In this document: one piece after another, positions 48,890-58,741 of the stretch
Layout: the number at the start of each line of letters is the position of its first letter
Numbering within the stretch: the stretch's first letter is position 1
Assembly: GCF_030676415.1 (NCBI RefSeq)
Contig: NZ_JAUUTW010000004.1
Span: forward strand, 62,001 to 126,000
Direction of reading: 5' to 3'
DNA length: 64,000 nucleotides
Source of the DNA: Peribacillus frigoritolerans
GTDB taxonomy: Bacteria; Bacillota; Bacilli; Bacillales; DSM-1321
Made by a program: the position numbers and the translations under genes
Notes under the pieces: generated by a model
What the model was told of the DNA's origin: nothing
The model's input: the letters and a program-made list of their open reading frames with translations, nothing else
Database searches by the model: none

Positions 48890-48938
48890 CTTTTCCCCCG
48901 GTCATTTTTCTCTATATAATGAGGTCAAAAAATGAATG

Positions 48939-49247
48939 CTATATACTCATTCTCATCATTTCCTGGTAGGCTTCCACAACCTTATTCCGAACCTCTAATG
49001 TAGCCTGCATGGTAACACTGGCTTTTTGTGAAGCGATCATCACCGAATGAAGCTCAACATCCTCTCCATTAACCAATTTGGTTGTAAGATTATCAGATGC
49101 CACTTGTGTTTCGTTGACTTTATTCATAGATTCTTTTAATACCGACGCAAAACTTCGCTGTACTTCGTATGGTGTATTAGTATTTTTTTGACTTTTTTTC
49201 AGTACATTACTTGCATTGTTCACAGCAGAAAGAGAAATCCCCTCCAT
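48939..49247 (-). CDS. fliE: Flagellar basal body protein FliE
   Basis: FliE joins the MS ring to the rod. The 102 aa protein has the conserved FASVLKESMNKVNETQ segment and the C-terminal VTMQATLEVRNKVVEAYQEM. The ATG at 49247 follows GGAGATTGTTGAT. It lies 23 bp after flgC and 92 bp before fliF. Confidence 0.97.
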   Translation of the reverse strand: MEGISLSAVNNASNVLKKSQKNTNTPYEVQRSFASVLKESMNKVNETQVASDNLTTKLVNGEDVELHSVMIASQKASVTMQATLEVRNKVVEAYQEMMRMSI

Positions 49248-49270
49248 ATCAACAATCTCCTTTCAAACTT

Positions 49271-49729
49271 TTATTTTCCGATTTCCAAAGCTTTCATCAT
49301 CATTCCCTTTGATGCATTTAAAACTGTCACATTTGCTTCGTATGAACGTGTGACACTCATTAAATCAACCATTTCCCGAAGCGGATCGACATTTGGCATT
49401 TCAACATAACCATCTTCATTGGCATCAGGATGTTCGGGATTGTAATCCAGTTCAAAAGGTGTTTTATCTTTCACTATTCCAGTCACCTTCACTCCATTCC
49501 CTACCTCGTCCGTTATTCCGGATGCTGCGTTTAAGAAACTCGAAAAACCGTTTTCCTTACTTTGCAGCACAACCGATTTTCTTGTGTATGGCTTCCATGT
49601 TTTCGATTCGGCGTCATATTCAGCCCTGGTCGTATCGGCATTAGCCATATTAGCAGAGATTACATCCATCCTTACCCTTTGACTCGTCAGGCTAGATCCG
49701 GTCATGTTTATACTTTGGAAGATTCCCAT
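49271..49729 (-). CDS. flgC: Flagellar proximal rod protein FlgC
   Basis: FlgC is a rod subunit. The 152 aa protein has the rod N-terminus MGIFQSINMTGSSLTSQRVR with ISANMANADTTR, and the C-terminal EMVDLMSVTRSYEANVTVLN. I start at ATG 49729, with GGAGG six bases upstream, sharing one base with the flgB stop (TGATG). A GTG one codon upstream is in frame but less well placed. Confidence 0.96.
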   Translation of the reverse strand: MGIFQSINMTGSSLTSQRVRMDVISANMANADTTRAEYDAESKTWKPYTRKSVVLQSKENGFSSFLNAASGITDEVGNGVKVTGIVKDKTPFELDYNPEHPDANEDGYVEMPNVDPLREMVDLMSVTRSYEANVTVLNASKGMMMKALEIGK

Positions 49730-50124
49730 CACTTACCTCCTCTAATTACATTCTGCAATGATTGAAACTTACCTGAAAGCCTGTCGGTTACTGCATTATA
49801 ATAAATCTGATTGGCAGCAAGATCCGTCATTTCCTTATCAACGTCCACGCTATTTCCATTATTGTTATATCGGACATTTTTCTGCGTCACGATGTGAGAA
49901 ACAAGGCTCCCCTCTGATTTGAAGGTAAAATGTCGTTCATCGGTACGATATGACTCCAGGGAAGACTCCAGTTCTGCCTTAAAGGATTGTGTTTTGTCGA
50001 CCTCTTTAGCTTTATGATTAGGCGTATCCGAATTAGCTATGTTCTGTGAAATGACTTTTTGTTTTGCATTAGAATAATTAAGGGCCTTTTCTAGTGATTG
50101 AAAAGTATTCGAAAATAATTCCAC
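49729..50124 (-). CDS. flgB: Flagellar proximal rod protein FlgB
   Basis: FlgB is the first rod subunit and the first gene of the fla/che operon. I choose GTG 50124 (MELFSNTFQSLEKALNYSNA, 131 aa) because the AGAGG site lies 8 bases upstream and this gives the family N-terminus. A GTG three codons earlier lies within the ribosome-binding site. NIANSDTPNHKAKEVD and VDVDKEMTDLAANQIYYNAV are conserved. Confidence 0.95.
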   Translation of the reverse strand: MELFSNTFQSLEKALNYSNAKQKVISQNIANSDTPNHKAKEVDKTQSFKAELESSLESYRTDERHFTFKSEGSLVSHIVTQKNVRYNNNGNSVDVDKEMTDLAANQIYYNAVTDRLSGKFQSLQNVIRGGK

Positions 50125-50251
50125 ATCGATCACCTCTTTCTATAATTAACAGATAATTACTTTATCAATAAATTAACCCAGTTCATTTACGTTTTAATTT
50201 TAAAGAAACATTATTACTATGTCCATGAACAACACAAGGACTTTAGACCTA

Positions 50252-50277
50252 TTATCGTCGAAAAACGTCACAATTTG
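50252..50277 (-). promoter_or_regulatory. Weak candidate sigma-D promoter upstream of flgB
   Basis: On the minus strand CAAA (50274-50277) lies 14 bases from GACGATAA (50252-50259). The B. subtilis sigma-D consensus is TAAA-N14..16-GCCGATAT, so each half has mismatches. Position, about 125 bases upstream of flgB, is plausible, since fla/che operons can have a sigma-D promoter. Confidence 0.3.
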
Positions 50278-50335
50278 CTCAAATTCGTCGTTTTTATTAG
50301 TATGATTATAGGATTAATATTACGTTATATTACAT

Positions 50336-50364
50336 TTTATAGTGATATTCTACATTTTAACCAA
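50336..50364 (-). promoter_or_regulatory. Candidate sigma-A promoter of the fla/che operon
   Basis: TTGGTT (50359-50364) and TATAAA (50336-50341) are separated by 17 bases on the minus strand. The -35 is poor in its second half, suggesting activator dependence. The predicted leader would be about 200 bases. Competing AT-rich -10 matches exist (for example a TATAAT near 50308), so the assignment is tentative. Confidence 0.45.
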
Positions 50365-50392
50365 ATTTACTTTGGTTTGCTTTTAAAGCAAA
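50359..50392. repeat. Adjacent inverted repeats at the fla/che promoter
   Basis: AACCAAA and TTTGGTT flank TTTAC at 50359-50377. A second perfect dyad, TTTGCTTT-T-AAAGCAAA, covers 50376-50392. The first overlaps the candidate -35 element. The pair looks like a tandem operator or activator site. No regulator can be named from the sequence. Confidence 0.55.
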
Positions 50393-50804
50393 TCGAAAAA
50401 CAAATCCATATACCCGTTACTTTAATCCTAATTTTCACATTTATTTTCATTTTCTTTTTTCATTTTAGTTGATTTAACCCTTTAAAATAAAGGATTCATA
50501 TGAAAATGAAAGTTTTTTTTCAAAGCGCTGATCCATTCGACAAAATTCCCTAACGGCTGAAACCCATTATCCATTGGGTTTTAAAAATTAAATAGTTACA
50601 ACATCGTTCATTTTCATCATTTCGACAGTTATAATAATATAATTACCCTTTTTATGAAATATTCAGTATTTTTTCTACTTCTAATAGAAAACATGCCTAT
50701 ATTCACATTTCCATTTAATCCGAATTACCCTTTTTCCTTTCTATCCCCGCCATTTTACCCTCATTTGCTTGTTAGTCCCAGACAGCAACACATCCAAATA
50801 TCAC

Positions 50805-50839
50805 AAAAAAAAGGCAGCCCTTTTTCAAGGACTGCCTTT
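50805..50839 (-). terminator. Rho-independent terminator after codY
   Basis: AAAGGCAGTCCTT pairs with AAGGGCTGCCTTT (one wobble) on the minus strand and runs into eight T residues (50805-50812). The stem begins 8 bp after the codY stop. It closes the xerC-hslV-hslU-codY operon and insulates fla/che. Confidence 0.92.
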
Positions 50840-50846
50840 CTATATG

Positions 50847-51626
50847 TTAGTTATTTTTAAGCTTCTCTAATTCAAGAAGGAATTTATCATTCAATACTTT
50901 GATATAAGTACCTTTCATTCCAAGAGAGCGTGATTCAATGACTCCTGCACTTTCCAGTTTCCTTAGTGCATTTACGATAACGGAACGGGTGATACCGACA
51001 CGGTCTGCAATTTTGGATGCTACAAGCAGACCTTCATTACCTTTAAGCTCCTCAAAGATATGCTCAATTGCTTCCAATTCGCTGTAAGATAACGAGGAAA
51101 TTGCCATTTGAACGACAGCTTTACTACGAGCTTCTTCTTCTATCTCTTCTGATTTTTCACGTAGGATTTCCATACCGACTACAGTCGCACCATATTCAGC
51201 CAAAATTAAATCATCATCGTGAAACTTTTCTTGTAATCGGGCAAGTACCAATGTTCCTAAACGTTCTCCCCCACCCATAATCGGTACGATCGTTGTTAAT
51301 CCAGTTGCGAAAAGCTCTTTGTTTTCGACTGGGAAAGCAGTATATTCGCTTTCGATATCAAGATTCGAAGAGGTTTCAGGAATATTGAACAGGTTTTTTG
51401 TGTACTCTTCAGGGAATTGTTTATCTTCCAACATTTTGTACATGCGTTCGTTTTCAATTTGCTGACTTACCGCTATGCCCAGTAATTTCCCGCGGCGGCT
51501 GACGACGAAAACATTCGCTTCGATAACTTCACTTAAACTTTCAGCCATTTCCTTGAAGTTAACTGCTTTACCTGCTGCTTTTTGGAGCATTGCATTGATT
51601 TTTCTTGTTTTTGCTAATAAGTTCAT
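50847..51626 (-). CDS. codY: GTP- and branched-chain amino acid-sensing repressor CodY
   Basis: CodY represses many stationary-phase genes when GTP and isoleucine are plentiful. The 259 aa length equals that of B. subtilis. The N-terminal GAF domain binds branched-chain amino acids; the C-terminal winged helix contains [20 protein letters not shown]. The start ATG 51626 ([14 protein letters not shown]) has GGAGGAACAAATCA upstream; a longer frame lacks family similarity. It is the last gene of the xerC operon. Confidence 0.98.
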   Translation of the reverse strand: MNLLAKTRKINAMLQKAAGKAVNFKEMAESLSEVIEANVFVVSRRGKLLGIAVSQQIENERMYKMLEDKQFPEEYTKNLFNIPETSSNLDIESEYTAFPVENKELFATGLTTIVPIMGGGERLGTLVLARLQEKFHDDDLILAEYGATVVGMEILREKSEEIEEEARSKAVVQMAISSLSYSELEAIEHIFEELKGNEGLLVASKIADRVGITRSVIVNALRKLESAGVIESRSLGMKGTYIKVLNDKFLLELEKLKNN

Positions 51627-51732
51627 TTGATTTGTTCCTCCTAAAAATACCATGGTTCACAATAACTATGAAGTTGTATTTCCGTAATTTTATGTTCATT
51701 CGTAGGCAAATCATTGCCAAATTGTTTCTTAA

Positions 51733-53142
51733 TTAAAGGATAAACTGGCTTAAATCTTTGTTCCGGGCGATAGAACCAAGCTTACCTTCGACATATTGGG
51801 GGGTAATTGTAATCTTCTCCATCGTTATTTCCGGAGCTTCAAACGATAAGTCTTCAAGCAACCGTTCCAAAATGGTATGAAGTCTTCTTGCACCAATATT
51901 GTCTGTGTTTTGATTTACTTCGAAGGCCACTTCAGCTATCTTACGAACAGCATCGTCAGAAAATTCAATTTCTATACCTTCAGTTTCTAATAAAGCAACA
52001 TATTGTTTTAACAAGGCATTATCCGGTTCATGAAGAATCCGTACAAAGTCATCTACAGTCAGTTTGTTCAATTCTACACGAATTGGGAATCTACCTTGTA
52101 ATTCAGGGATAAGGTCGGATGGCTTAGCCATATGAAAGGCCCCTGCCGCAATGAATAAGACATGATCCGTTTTAAATGAACCATATTTAGTCACTACTGT
52201 CGAACCTTCAACAATTGGCAGGATATCCCTTTGGACACCCTCTCTTGATACATCCGCTGATGAACTTCCAGATTGCTTACTGGCAATTTTGTCTATTTCA
52301 TCGATGAAGATAATCCCATTTTGCTCAGCCCCGTATACTGCATCGGAAGTGACTTCATCCATATCAATCAATTTAGCCGCTTCTTCATTTGTTAAAACGG
52401 TTCTCGCTTCACTTACTTTCAATTTGCGCTTCTTGCTTTTTTTCGGCATCAAGCTTCCTAAAGCGTCCTGCATGTTCATCCCCATTTGTTCCATTCCCGA
52501 ACCTTGGAGCATATCAAACATCGAAGCAGCTTGTTCTTCCACTTCGACCGTTATCATTTCGCTTTCTAACTCACCATTAGCCAGCTTTTCAGCGACGATT
52601 TTTCTTTTTTCCTGCAAACTTAAATCTTCGGAATTTTCTTCCGGGTCCTGTTCGTCTTGATTGTTATTGCCTCCAAAAAAGACTTCAAGAGGATTCTTGA
52701 AATTACTCTGTTTTTTAGTTGATGGCACTAATAGCTCTATTAAACGGCGATTTGCATTTTCTTCTGCCCGTTCCTTTACACTAGCCATCTTTTCTTCCTT
52801 CACGAGGCGGACGGAAGTCTCCACCAAATCACGAACCATGGACTCTACATCCCGGCCGACATACCCGACTTCCGTAAATTTCGTTGCTTCAACTTTTACA
52901 AAAGGAGCACCTACCAATTTAGCCATTCTCCGAGCTATTTCTGTTTTCCCAACGCCTGTCGGTCCAATCATTAATATATTTTTCGGAACGACTTCGTCAC
53001 GAAGTTGATCCGAGAGAAGGGAACGTCGGTAGCGATTCCGAAGAGCCACTGCCACTGCCCGTTTTGCCTCACGCTGCCCTACGATATACTGATCCAGTTT
53101 TTCAACAATTTGCCTCGGTGTTAAATTAGCTTTTTTTGACAT
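51733..53142 (-). CDS. hslU: HslU (ClpY) unfoldase ATPase
   Basis: HslU is the AAA+ unfoldase of the HslUV protease. The 469 aa protein has Walker [19 protein letters not shown], pore motif GYVGRDVES, an I-domain near residues 110-235, and Walker [13 protein letters not shown]. The ATG at 53142 follows GGAGGAGCGCAA. It lies 12 bp after hslV. The C-terminus NKDLSQFIL would insert into HslV. Confidence 0.98.
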   Translation of the reverse strand: MSKKANLTPRQIVEKLDQYIVGQREAKRAVAVALRNRYRRSLLSDQLRDEVVPKNILMIGPTGVGKTEIARRMAKLVGAPFVKVEATKFTEVGYVGRDVESMVRDLVETSVRLVKEEKMASVKERAEENANRRLIELLVPSTKKQSNFKNPLEVFFGGNNNQDEQDPEENSEDLSLQEKRKIVAEKLANGELESEMITVEVEEQAASMFDMLQGSGMEQMGMNMQDALGSLMPKKSKKRKLKVSEARTVLTNEEAAKLIDMDEVTSDAVYGAEQNGIIFIDEIDKIASKQSGSSSADVSREGVQRDILPIVEGSTVVTKYGSFKTDHVLFIAAGAFHMAKPSDLIPELQGRFPIRVELNKLTVDDFVRILHEPDNALLKQYVALLETEGIEIEFSDDAVRKIAEVAFEVNQNTDNIGARRLHTILERLLEDLSFEAPEITMEKITITPQYVEGKLGSIARNKDLSQFIL

Positions 53143-53154
53143 TTGCGCTCCTCC

Positions 53155-53682
53155 TTACAACTCTTCCACGATTATATTCGTATTCGTAAATACACAAATT
53201 TCCGCTGCAATTTGTAAAGATGATTGAGCGATTTCCTTTGCCGATAAATGGTCACTGGAAAACCGCATTAATGCCCTTCCGGCAGCCAGTGCATAATTCC
53301 CTCCCGACCCTATTGCGAGAATCCCGTCATCCGGTTCAATTACTTCCCCGGTACCAGAGACGAGCAGTAAATGGTTCTTATCCATCACGACTAACATGGC
53401 TTCCAGCTTCCTCAATACATTGTCACTTCTCCATTGCTTTGCCATTTCGACGGCAGCGCGTTGAAGATTGCCATTATACTCTTCAAGTTTGGCTTCGAAC
53501 ATCTCAAATAAAGTGAATGCATCTGCAACGGAACCAGCAAAACCTGCAAGGACATTACCATTAAAGATTTTTCTCACTTTCCTTGCTGTATGCTTCATCA
53601 CTACTGAATTTCCTAAAGTAACCTGCCCATCACCGGACATGGCACATTCACCTTTATGATGCACTGCAAATATCGTTGTCAT
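53155..53682 (-). CDS. hslV: HslV (ClpQ) protease subunit
   Basis: HslV is the proteasome-like peptidase partner of HslU. The predicted N-terminus is [11 protein letters not shown], so removal of Met exposes Thr as in classical HslV. In contrast, B. subtilis ClpQ (CodW) is known for an N-terminal serine and a longer leader. No alternative start upstream yields the longer form; the ATG 53682 has AAGGGG at 8 bases. The 175 aa protein contains [20 protein letters not shown] and [14 protein letters not shown]. Confidence 0.97.
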   Translation of the reverse strand: MTTIFAVHHKGECAMSGDGQVTLGNSVVMKHTARKVRKIFNGNVLAGFAGSVADAFTLFEMFEAKLEEYNGNLQRAAVEMAKQWRSDNVLRKLEAMLVVMDKNHLLLVSGTGEVIEPDDGILAIGSGGNYALAAGRALMRFSSDHLSAKEIAQSSLQIAAEICVFTNTNIIVEEL

Positions 53683-53702
53683 AAAGTGTCCCCTTTCAAC
53701 AT

Positions 53703-54605
53703 TTAAGGCCGCGGATGTGATGCATTGTAGACTTTTTTCAATTGGTCTTTTGTAACATGCGTATACACTTGCGTTGATGAAATTTTTGAATGACCAAGCA
53801 ATTCCTGAACCGTGCGAATGTCCGCCCCATTGTTCAATAGGTGTGTAGCAAACGAATGCCTTAGCATATGGGGATGAAGACTTCCATCTGCGGCTGACTT
53901 TTTAATCAATTCATTCAATATATAGCGAACTCCCCTAGGTGTCAGAGGGTCTCCACGAAAATTAACAAATAAATAAACATGCGCCTTGGCGTCAGACGAA
54001 GTCAATTCCATCCTGGCTGTACGTATGTATAAATCTATTGCTTCCTGTGCATATCTACCAACCGGAACGTAGCGATCCTTTTTTCCTTTTCCATGGATCA
54101 GTACCGTCCCTAAGGAAAGATCGATATCCTGCAGTTTAATCTCACAACATTCACTTACGCGAATGCCTGTAGCATACAATAATTCCAGTAAGGCATTGTT
54201 CCTTATTCCTATCGGTGAATCTTTCTTTAAAGAAGAAAACAACTGATCCATTTCCTTCTCATAAAGAAAACGTGGCAGTCTTTGATCCTTTTTAGGTAAA
54301 GAAGCAAGAGAAAAAGGATTGTCCTTCACATCACCTTCACGCAGTAAAAATTTATAAAGGCTCCGCAAGCAAGAAGTTTTTCTTGCTACAGTGCGCTTAG
54401 AAAGTTTTTTCTCATATAAATTCGTTAAATATAACCGGACATTAAAATATTCAACGGACGTGATATCCTCAATGCCCTGTTCATTAAGGAACAGAAAAAA
54501 TTCGTGTATATCACGTTTGTAATTTTCAATGGTGTATTGTGAACTGTTTTTTTCAATTTGTAAATATTCGATGAAGGATGATAATGCCTTTTTTTTATTA
54601 ATCAT
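53703..54605 (-). CDS. xerC: Tyrosine recombinase XerC (CodV)
   Basis: XerC, with XerD, resolves chromosome dimers at dif. The catalytic residues are visible: Arg in [18 protein letters not shown], Lys in [12 protein letters not shown], HxxR in [14 protein letters not shown], His in [10 protein letters not shown], and nucleophile Tyr in TQVYTHV. The start ATG 54605 with GAGGTG upstream gives 300 aa. It leads the xerC-hslV-hslU-codY operon, as in B. subtilis. Confidence 0.97.
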   Translation of the reverse strand: MINKKKALSSFIEYLQIEKNSSQYTIENYKRDIHEFFLFLNEQGIEDITSVEYFNVRLYLTNLYEKKLSKRTVARKTSCLRSLYKFLLREGDVKDNPFSLASLPKKDQRLPRFLYEKEMDQLFSSLKKDSPIGIRNNALLELLYATGIRVSECCEIKLQDIDLSLGTVLIHGKGKKDRYVPVGRYAQEAIDLYIRTARMELTSSDAKAHVYLFVNFRGDPLTPRGVRYILNELIKKSAADGSLHPHMLRHSFATHLLNNGADIRTVQELLGHSKISSTQVYTHVTKDQLKKVYNASHPRP

Positions 54606-54630
54606 GGAAACACCTCGCAAAGGCTAATAA

Positions 54631-54659
54631 ATAGTATCATACTTTAAAACAGCAGGCAA
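54631..54659 (-). promoter_or_regulatory. Sigma-A promoter for the xerC-codY operon
   Basis: TTGCCT (54654-54659) and TACTAT (54631-54636) are spaced 17 bases on the minus strand, directly after the trmFO stop and about 26 bp before the xerC start. The leader would be very short (about 18-20 bases) and hold only the ribosome-binding site. Confidence 0.6.
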
Positions 54660-54664
54660 ATATT

Positions 54665-55972
54665 TTACAAATTTTTCACAAAGTTCTGAATTGTGTCCAA
54701 AGCGCGTTTAGCATGCGTTTCGTTCCGCTCTTTTTTGGATTTGATTCTCACTTCAAGGTCTGGAAGCAATCCAAAGTTGGCATTCATCGGTTGGAAGCTC
54801 TTACCATTCGTCGACGTTATGTACCTTGCCATGCTGCCCATCGTCGTCTCCGCAGGGAAAATGATAGGCTCCAATCCTTGGACGGTCCTTGCAGCATTGA
54901 TACCTGCAACAAGTCCCGATGCAGCCGATTCTACATACCCTTCGACGCCAGTCATCTGACCGGCAAAGAATAAATCATCCCGATTCTTGAATTGGTACGT
55001 AGGCTTCAAAACATTAGGTGAGTTTATGAAAGTGTTTCGATGCATAACTCCATAACGGACAATTTCTGCATTTTCCAATCCAGGTATGAGCTGCAATACT
55101 TCTTTTTGCGGCCCCCATTTCAAATGTGTCTGAAAACCAACAATATTGTAAAGTGTTCCTGCCGCATCATCTTGACGCAATTGAACTACAGCAAAAGGAC
55201 GTTTTCCCGTTTTTGGATCTTCTAAGCCAACAGGCTTCAATGGACCAAATAACATCGTTTTCTTCCCACGTGATGCCATCACTTCAATGGGCATGCAGCC
55301 TTCAAAAAAGATTTCTTTTTCGAATTCTTTAAGTGGGACTGTTTCAGCAGCAATCAATGCTTCATAAAAGCGGTCAAACTCTTCTTCAGTCATCGGACAG
55401 TTCAAGTAAGCTGCTTCCCCTTTATCATAACGGGATTTCAAATATACCTTATCCATGTTGATGCTGTCTTTTTCAAGAATTGGTGCGGCAGCATCATAGA
55501 AGTACAAGTATTCTTCATCCATGATTTGCTTTAAGCTGTCAGATAGTGATTGACTTGTAAGCGGACCGGTTGCAATGACGGTGGGACCTTCCGGAATTTC
55601 CGTCACTTCTTCATTGATGACCGTCACATTTGGATGATTTTTGACCCTTTCCGTAACAAGACCGGCAAATTCATGACGATCAACAGCTAAAGCACCGCCA
55701 GCCGGTACAGCACAAGCATCTGCTGCGGACATGATGACCGAATCCAGTATACGCATTTCTTCTTTTAATACACCAACTGCATTTGTTAACGTATTTGCCC
55801 GAAGAGAATTGGAACAAACAAGTTCAGCGAATTTATCGGTATGGTGGGCTGGCGTTTGTTTTACAGGGCGCATTTCATATAGATCGACTTTAATTCCTCT
55901 TTTAGCTAACTGCCACGCCGCTTCACTTCCAGCAAGCCCAGCACCGATTACACTTACTTTTGTTTCTTTCAT
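54665..55972 (-). CDS. trmFO: tRNA uracil-54 C5-methyltransferase, folate-dependent (TrmFO)
   Basis: TrmFO makes ribothymidine 54 in tRNA using methylene-tetrahydrofolate and FAD. The 435 aa length equals that of B. subtilis (formerly Gid). The FAD site is [20 protein letters not shown], followed by [13 protein letters not shown] with the conserved cysteine. The start ATG 55972 (MKETKVSV) lies behind TGGAGG; the frame is open for 56 more codons but without similarity. No terminator is visible before the xerC promoter. Confidence 0.97.
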   Translation of the reverse strand: MKETKVSVIGAGLAGSEAAWQLAKRGIKVDLYEMRPVKQTPAHHTDKFAELVCSNSLRANTLTNAVGVLKEEMRILDSVIMSAADACAVPAGGALAVDRHEFAGLVTERVKNHPNVTVINEEVTEIPEGPTVIATGPLTSQSLSDSLKQIMDEEYLYFYDAAAPILEKDSINMDKVYLKSRYDKGEAAYLNCPMTEEEFDRFYEALIAAETVPLKEFEKEIFFEGCMPIEVMASRGKKTMLFGPLKPVGLEDPKTGKRPFAVVQLRQDDAAGTLYNIVGFQTHLKWGPQKEVLQLIPGLENAEIVRYGVMHRNTFINSPNVLKPTYQFKNRDDLFFAGQMTGVEGYVESAASGLVAGINAARTVQGLEPIIFPAETTMGSMARYITSTNGKSFQPMNANFGLLPDLEVRIKSKKERNETHAKRALDTIQNFVKNL

Positions 55973-56178
55973 TTTTCGAACCTCCATGTATAGATATGAT
56001 AAGACAGGATCATTTATCATTAAAACTGCTTTCATAAAAGTTTCATTTTTAACGATATCTATGTATTTATACCCGAAATACTCATTCCTGCTAACGATAA
56101 TTTTAAAGCAAATGCCACAAAGCCGGCATTCTTCCTGCAATCCATCTTTTCTAAAAAGGGTAACGGACGCAAATAGGA

Positions 56179-56208
56179 ATTATATCTTTAAAAGAATGTA
56201 CTTGTCCA
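56179..56208 (-). promoter_or_regulatory. Candidate sigma-A promoter for trmFO
   Basis: TGGACA (56203-56208) and a perfect TATAAT (56179-56184) are separated by 18 bases on the minus strand, downstream of the topA terminator and about 205 bases before the trmFO ATG. Confidence 0.6.
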
Positions 56209-56312
56209 CTGAATTTTACCTCACATGGCCTAAATAAAAAAGTTTCAAGCTTTATCCATTTTCTTCTTGGAAGTAAATCCACCTATTATCATGATATCAT
56301 ACTTTCCCGAAC

Positions 56313-56338
56313 ATAAAGAAACTCGGCAGATGCCGAGT
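56313..56338 (-). terminator. Rho-independent terminator after topA
   Basis: ACTCGGCA pairs perfectly with TGCCGAGT across a two-base centre (56321-56338), followed on the minus strand by TTCTTTATG. It lies about 60 bp after the topA stop. Confidence 0.8.
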
Positions 56339-56399
56339 CAATTTATATTTAGGATTTTTCGATAGTTTACAGAGTAAGTAAACGATTTCACGGTCTTTT

Positions 56400-58475
56400 C
56401 TATGCTTGGGGCATTTCTTTGAAATCACAATCCATGCACTGGACCTGGACGCCTTTTTTGAGTTTTTTCTCAACAAGTGTACCTTCACATTTTGGACAAC
56501 TCCGCGGCAGCGGTTTATCCCAAGATATGAAGTCACATCCAGGGTAGGTATCACACCCGTAAAATATGCGTCGTTTTTTACTTTTCCTTTCAATGATGTT
56601 TCCTTCTTTACATTTTGGGCATTTGACACCGATTTCTTTAACGATTGGTTTTGTGTTACGGCAATCCGGGAAATTACTGCATGCCATGAACTTTCCATAA
56701 CGTCCCATTTTAAAGACCATCCCATGTCCGCATTCCACGCAATCTTCACCTGCAGGTTCATCCTTGATTTCAATTTTCTCCATCTCGACTTCGGCTTTAG
56801 CCAAATGAACTGCAAATTCTTTATAAAAATCATCGATGACCTTTATCCATTCAATACTGCCTTCCTCGACGCTGTCGAATTCCTGTTCCATCTTGGCAGT
56901 GAACTCTGCATCAAGAATATCCGGGAAGAATTCGCGTATCAATTCAAGAACGATCTCACCAAGCTCTGTCGGGATGAACCGTTTATTATCCAAGGTAACA
57001 TAGCCCCGTTTTTGAATCGTATCCAAGGTAGGCGCATATGTAGAAGGACGGCCTATTCCCAGTTCCTCTAGGGTTTTGACAAGACGGGCTTCAGTATATC
57101 GGGGCGGAGGCTGTGTGAAATGCTGCTTCGGCTCGATATCTTTTGAAAAGAATTGATCTCCTTTTTTCACATCCGGAAGTGCATTTTCCTTTTCTTCCAC
57201 CGAGTCATCGGACCCTTCAACATATACCTTCATGAAACCCGGAAATTTAATTTTCGAACCATTTGCCCTGAAGATAACATCCCCGTTATGCAGGTCGATG
57301 CTCATCGTATCCATGACCGCCGAAGACATTTGACTAGAAACGAATCGTTCCCAAATCAATTTATAAAGTCGGAATTGATCTCTGGATAAGAACTCCTTGA
57401 CTACACCCGGTTCACGTAATGTGCTTGTTGGCCTGACTGCTTCATGGGCGTCTTGGGCATTAGTTTGTTTTTTCTCCTTGCGCTGTTCAACCTGAACATA
57501 ATCTTTACCATAATTACTTTGAATGAAGGTGTGGACTTCCTCTTTCGCAACATCGGAAATCCGGGTCGAATCGGTTCTCATATAAGTGATTAACCCGACT
57601 GTACCTTCCTTGCCAAGCTCGATTCCTTCATAAAGCTGCTGAGCAAGCATCATGGTTTTCTTTGCACGGAAATTCAATTTACGTGCGGCTTCTTGTTGCA
57701 GGGAAGAAGTTGTAAAAGGTGCAGCTGGGTTGCGCCTTCTTTCCTTTTTAGCCACAGATCCTATCGTAAATTCGCCGCCATTTAAAGAAGCGAGCACTTT
57801 TTTGACGTCCTCTTCGGTATTTAATTCCTTCTTCTCGCCGCCAAGGCTGAAGAAGGAACCTTCAAACTGTTCTTTTCCTTTTACAAAATCAGCCTTAATT
57901 GTCCAATACTCTTCCGGGATAAAATCTTTGATTTCCTTCTCCCGGTCAATGATCATCCGTACAGCAACCGATTGGACCCGTCCCGCGCTTAAGCCTTTTT
58001 TCACCTTTTTCCACAAAAGCGGGCTTATATTGTATCCGACCAAACGATCCAAGACCCTTCTTGCCTGCTGGGCATCAACCAATTTCATATTTATTGGCCT
58101 CGGCGATTTAAAAGATTCTTTGATAGCCTCTTTCGTGATCTCGTTGAATACCACGCGGCAATCTGAGTTAACGTCAACATCAAGACTGTGAGCCAAATGC
58201 CAGGCAATGGCTTCCCCTTCCCTGTCGGGGTCAGCCGCGAGATAGATTTTTTTCGCTTTTTTTGCAGCAGTTTTCAATTCTTTTAAAACCGGGCCTTTGC
58301 CGCGGATAGTTATATATTTAGGTTCATATTCATGTTCAACATCGACACCCATTTGACTTTTAGGCAAATCGCGTACATGCCCCATGGAAGCCTTTACTTT
58401 ATATTTTTTTCCCAAGTAACGTTCTATTGTTTTCGCCTTTGCGGGCGATTCCACAATCACTAAGTATTCTGACAT
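56400..58475 (-). CDS. topA: DNA topoisomerase I
   Basis: TopA relaxes negative supercoils. The 691 aa length equals B. subtilis TopA. The Toprim domain shows [19 protein letters not shown] and [15 protein letters not shown]. The active-site tyrosine is in [14 protein letters not shown]. Three C-terminal zinc-ribbon modules follow ([46 protein letters not shown]). I start at ATG 58475 ([10 protein letters not shown]) with GGAGGATTTATTGG upstream. Confidence 0.98.
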   Translation of the reverse strand: MSEYLVIVESPAKAKTIERYLGKKYKVKASMGHVRDLPKSQMGVDVEHEYEPKYITIRGKGPVLKELKTAAKKAKKIYLAADPDREGEAIAWHLAHSLDVDVNSDCRVVFNEITKEAIKESFKSPRPINMKLVDAQQARRVLDRLVGYNISPLLWKKVKKGLSAGRVQSVAVRMIIDREKEIKDFIPEEYWTIKADFVKGKEQFEGSFFSLGGEKKELNTEEDVKKVLASLNGGEFTIGSVAKKERRRNPAAPFTTSSLQQEAARKLNFRAKKTMMLAQQLYEGIELGKEGTVGLITYMRTDSTRISDVAKEEVHTFIQSNYGKDYVQVEQRKEKKQTNAQDAHEAVRPTSTLREPGVVKEFLSRDQFRLYKLIWERFVSSQMSSAVMDTMSIDLHNGDVIFRANGSKIKFPGFMKVYVEGSDDSVEEKENALPDVKKGDQFFSKDIEPKQHFTQPPPRYTEARLVKTLEELGIGRPSTYAPTLDTIQKRGYVTLDNKRFIPTELGEIVLELIREFFPDILDAEFTAKMEQEFDSVEEGSIEWIKVIDDFYKEFAVHLAKAEVEMEKIEIKDEPAGEDCVECGHGMVFKMGRYGKFMACSNFPDCRNTKPIVKEIGVKCPKCKEGNIIERKSKKRRIFYGCDTYPGCDFISWDKPLPRSCPKCEGTLVEKKLKKGVQVQCMDCDFKEMPQA

Positions 58476-58515
58476 CCAATAAATCCTCCTCAAAGAGGTA
58501 ATATAAATCTTCACT

Positions 58516-58545
58516 ATTATTAATCATTCAAAAATCATTTGTCAA
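58516..58545 (-). promoter_or_regulatory. Sigma-A promoter for topA
   Basis: A perfect TTGACA (58540-58545) and AATAAT (58516-58521) are separated by 18 bases on the minus strand, about 40 bp upstream of the topA ATG. It lies in the 266 bp gap after dprA. Confidence 0.72.
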
Positions 58546-58741
58546 CACCTCTTTACTTTTCAAAGCATGCTGATTCATTTATTTATAGGTATTTTGACAA
58601 GAGGTGCCATTTGCAAAACTTATAACAGTTTTACAATATTTTCAACCTTTTTGTCTAATAATTCAACCCATCCTTCTAAAAAATCACCTTTTTTTTCTAT
58701 TTTCCCGTTTGATTCACCGGCTATCTTCTATATTATATTGT

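Larger units (their letters stand above)
50125..50846. other. Long AT-rich control region between codY and flgB
   Basis: This 722 bp spacer, very AT-rich, holds the codY terminator (50805-50839) and the presumed fla/che promoter region. Adjacent inverted repeats lie at 50359-50377 and 50376-50392, at and just upstream of a candidate sigma-A -35. A sigma-D-like match lies at 50252-50277. A weak plus-strand stem AACCCA/TGGGTT near 50560-50580 is also seen. I find no credible gene. In B. subtilis DegU, SwrA and CodY act on this operon; I cannot assign their sites here. Confidence 0.6.
55973..56399. other. topA-trmFO intergenic region
   Basis: This 427 bp region holds the topA terminator (56313-56338) and a good candidate promoter for trmFO (56179-56208), giving a leader of about 200 bases. 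The trmFO frame stays open through 56140, but the translated extension resembles no family and I treat it as untranslated. No other gene is seen. Confidence 0.6.

Noticed and set aside
50275-50472. Plus-strand hydrophobic 65-codon frame in the codY-flgB gap
   Set aside because: The sequence is extremely AT-rich, so hydrophobic codons are expected by chance. It has no ribosome-binding site and overlaps the presumed fla/che promoter.
56406-57071. Long plus-strand open frame (221 codons) opposite topA
   Set aside because: It lies wholly opposite the conserved zinc-ribbon and core region of topA, is rich in Phe and Cys as expected from antisense of that code, and has no family motif.
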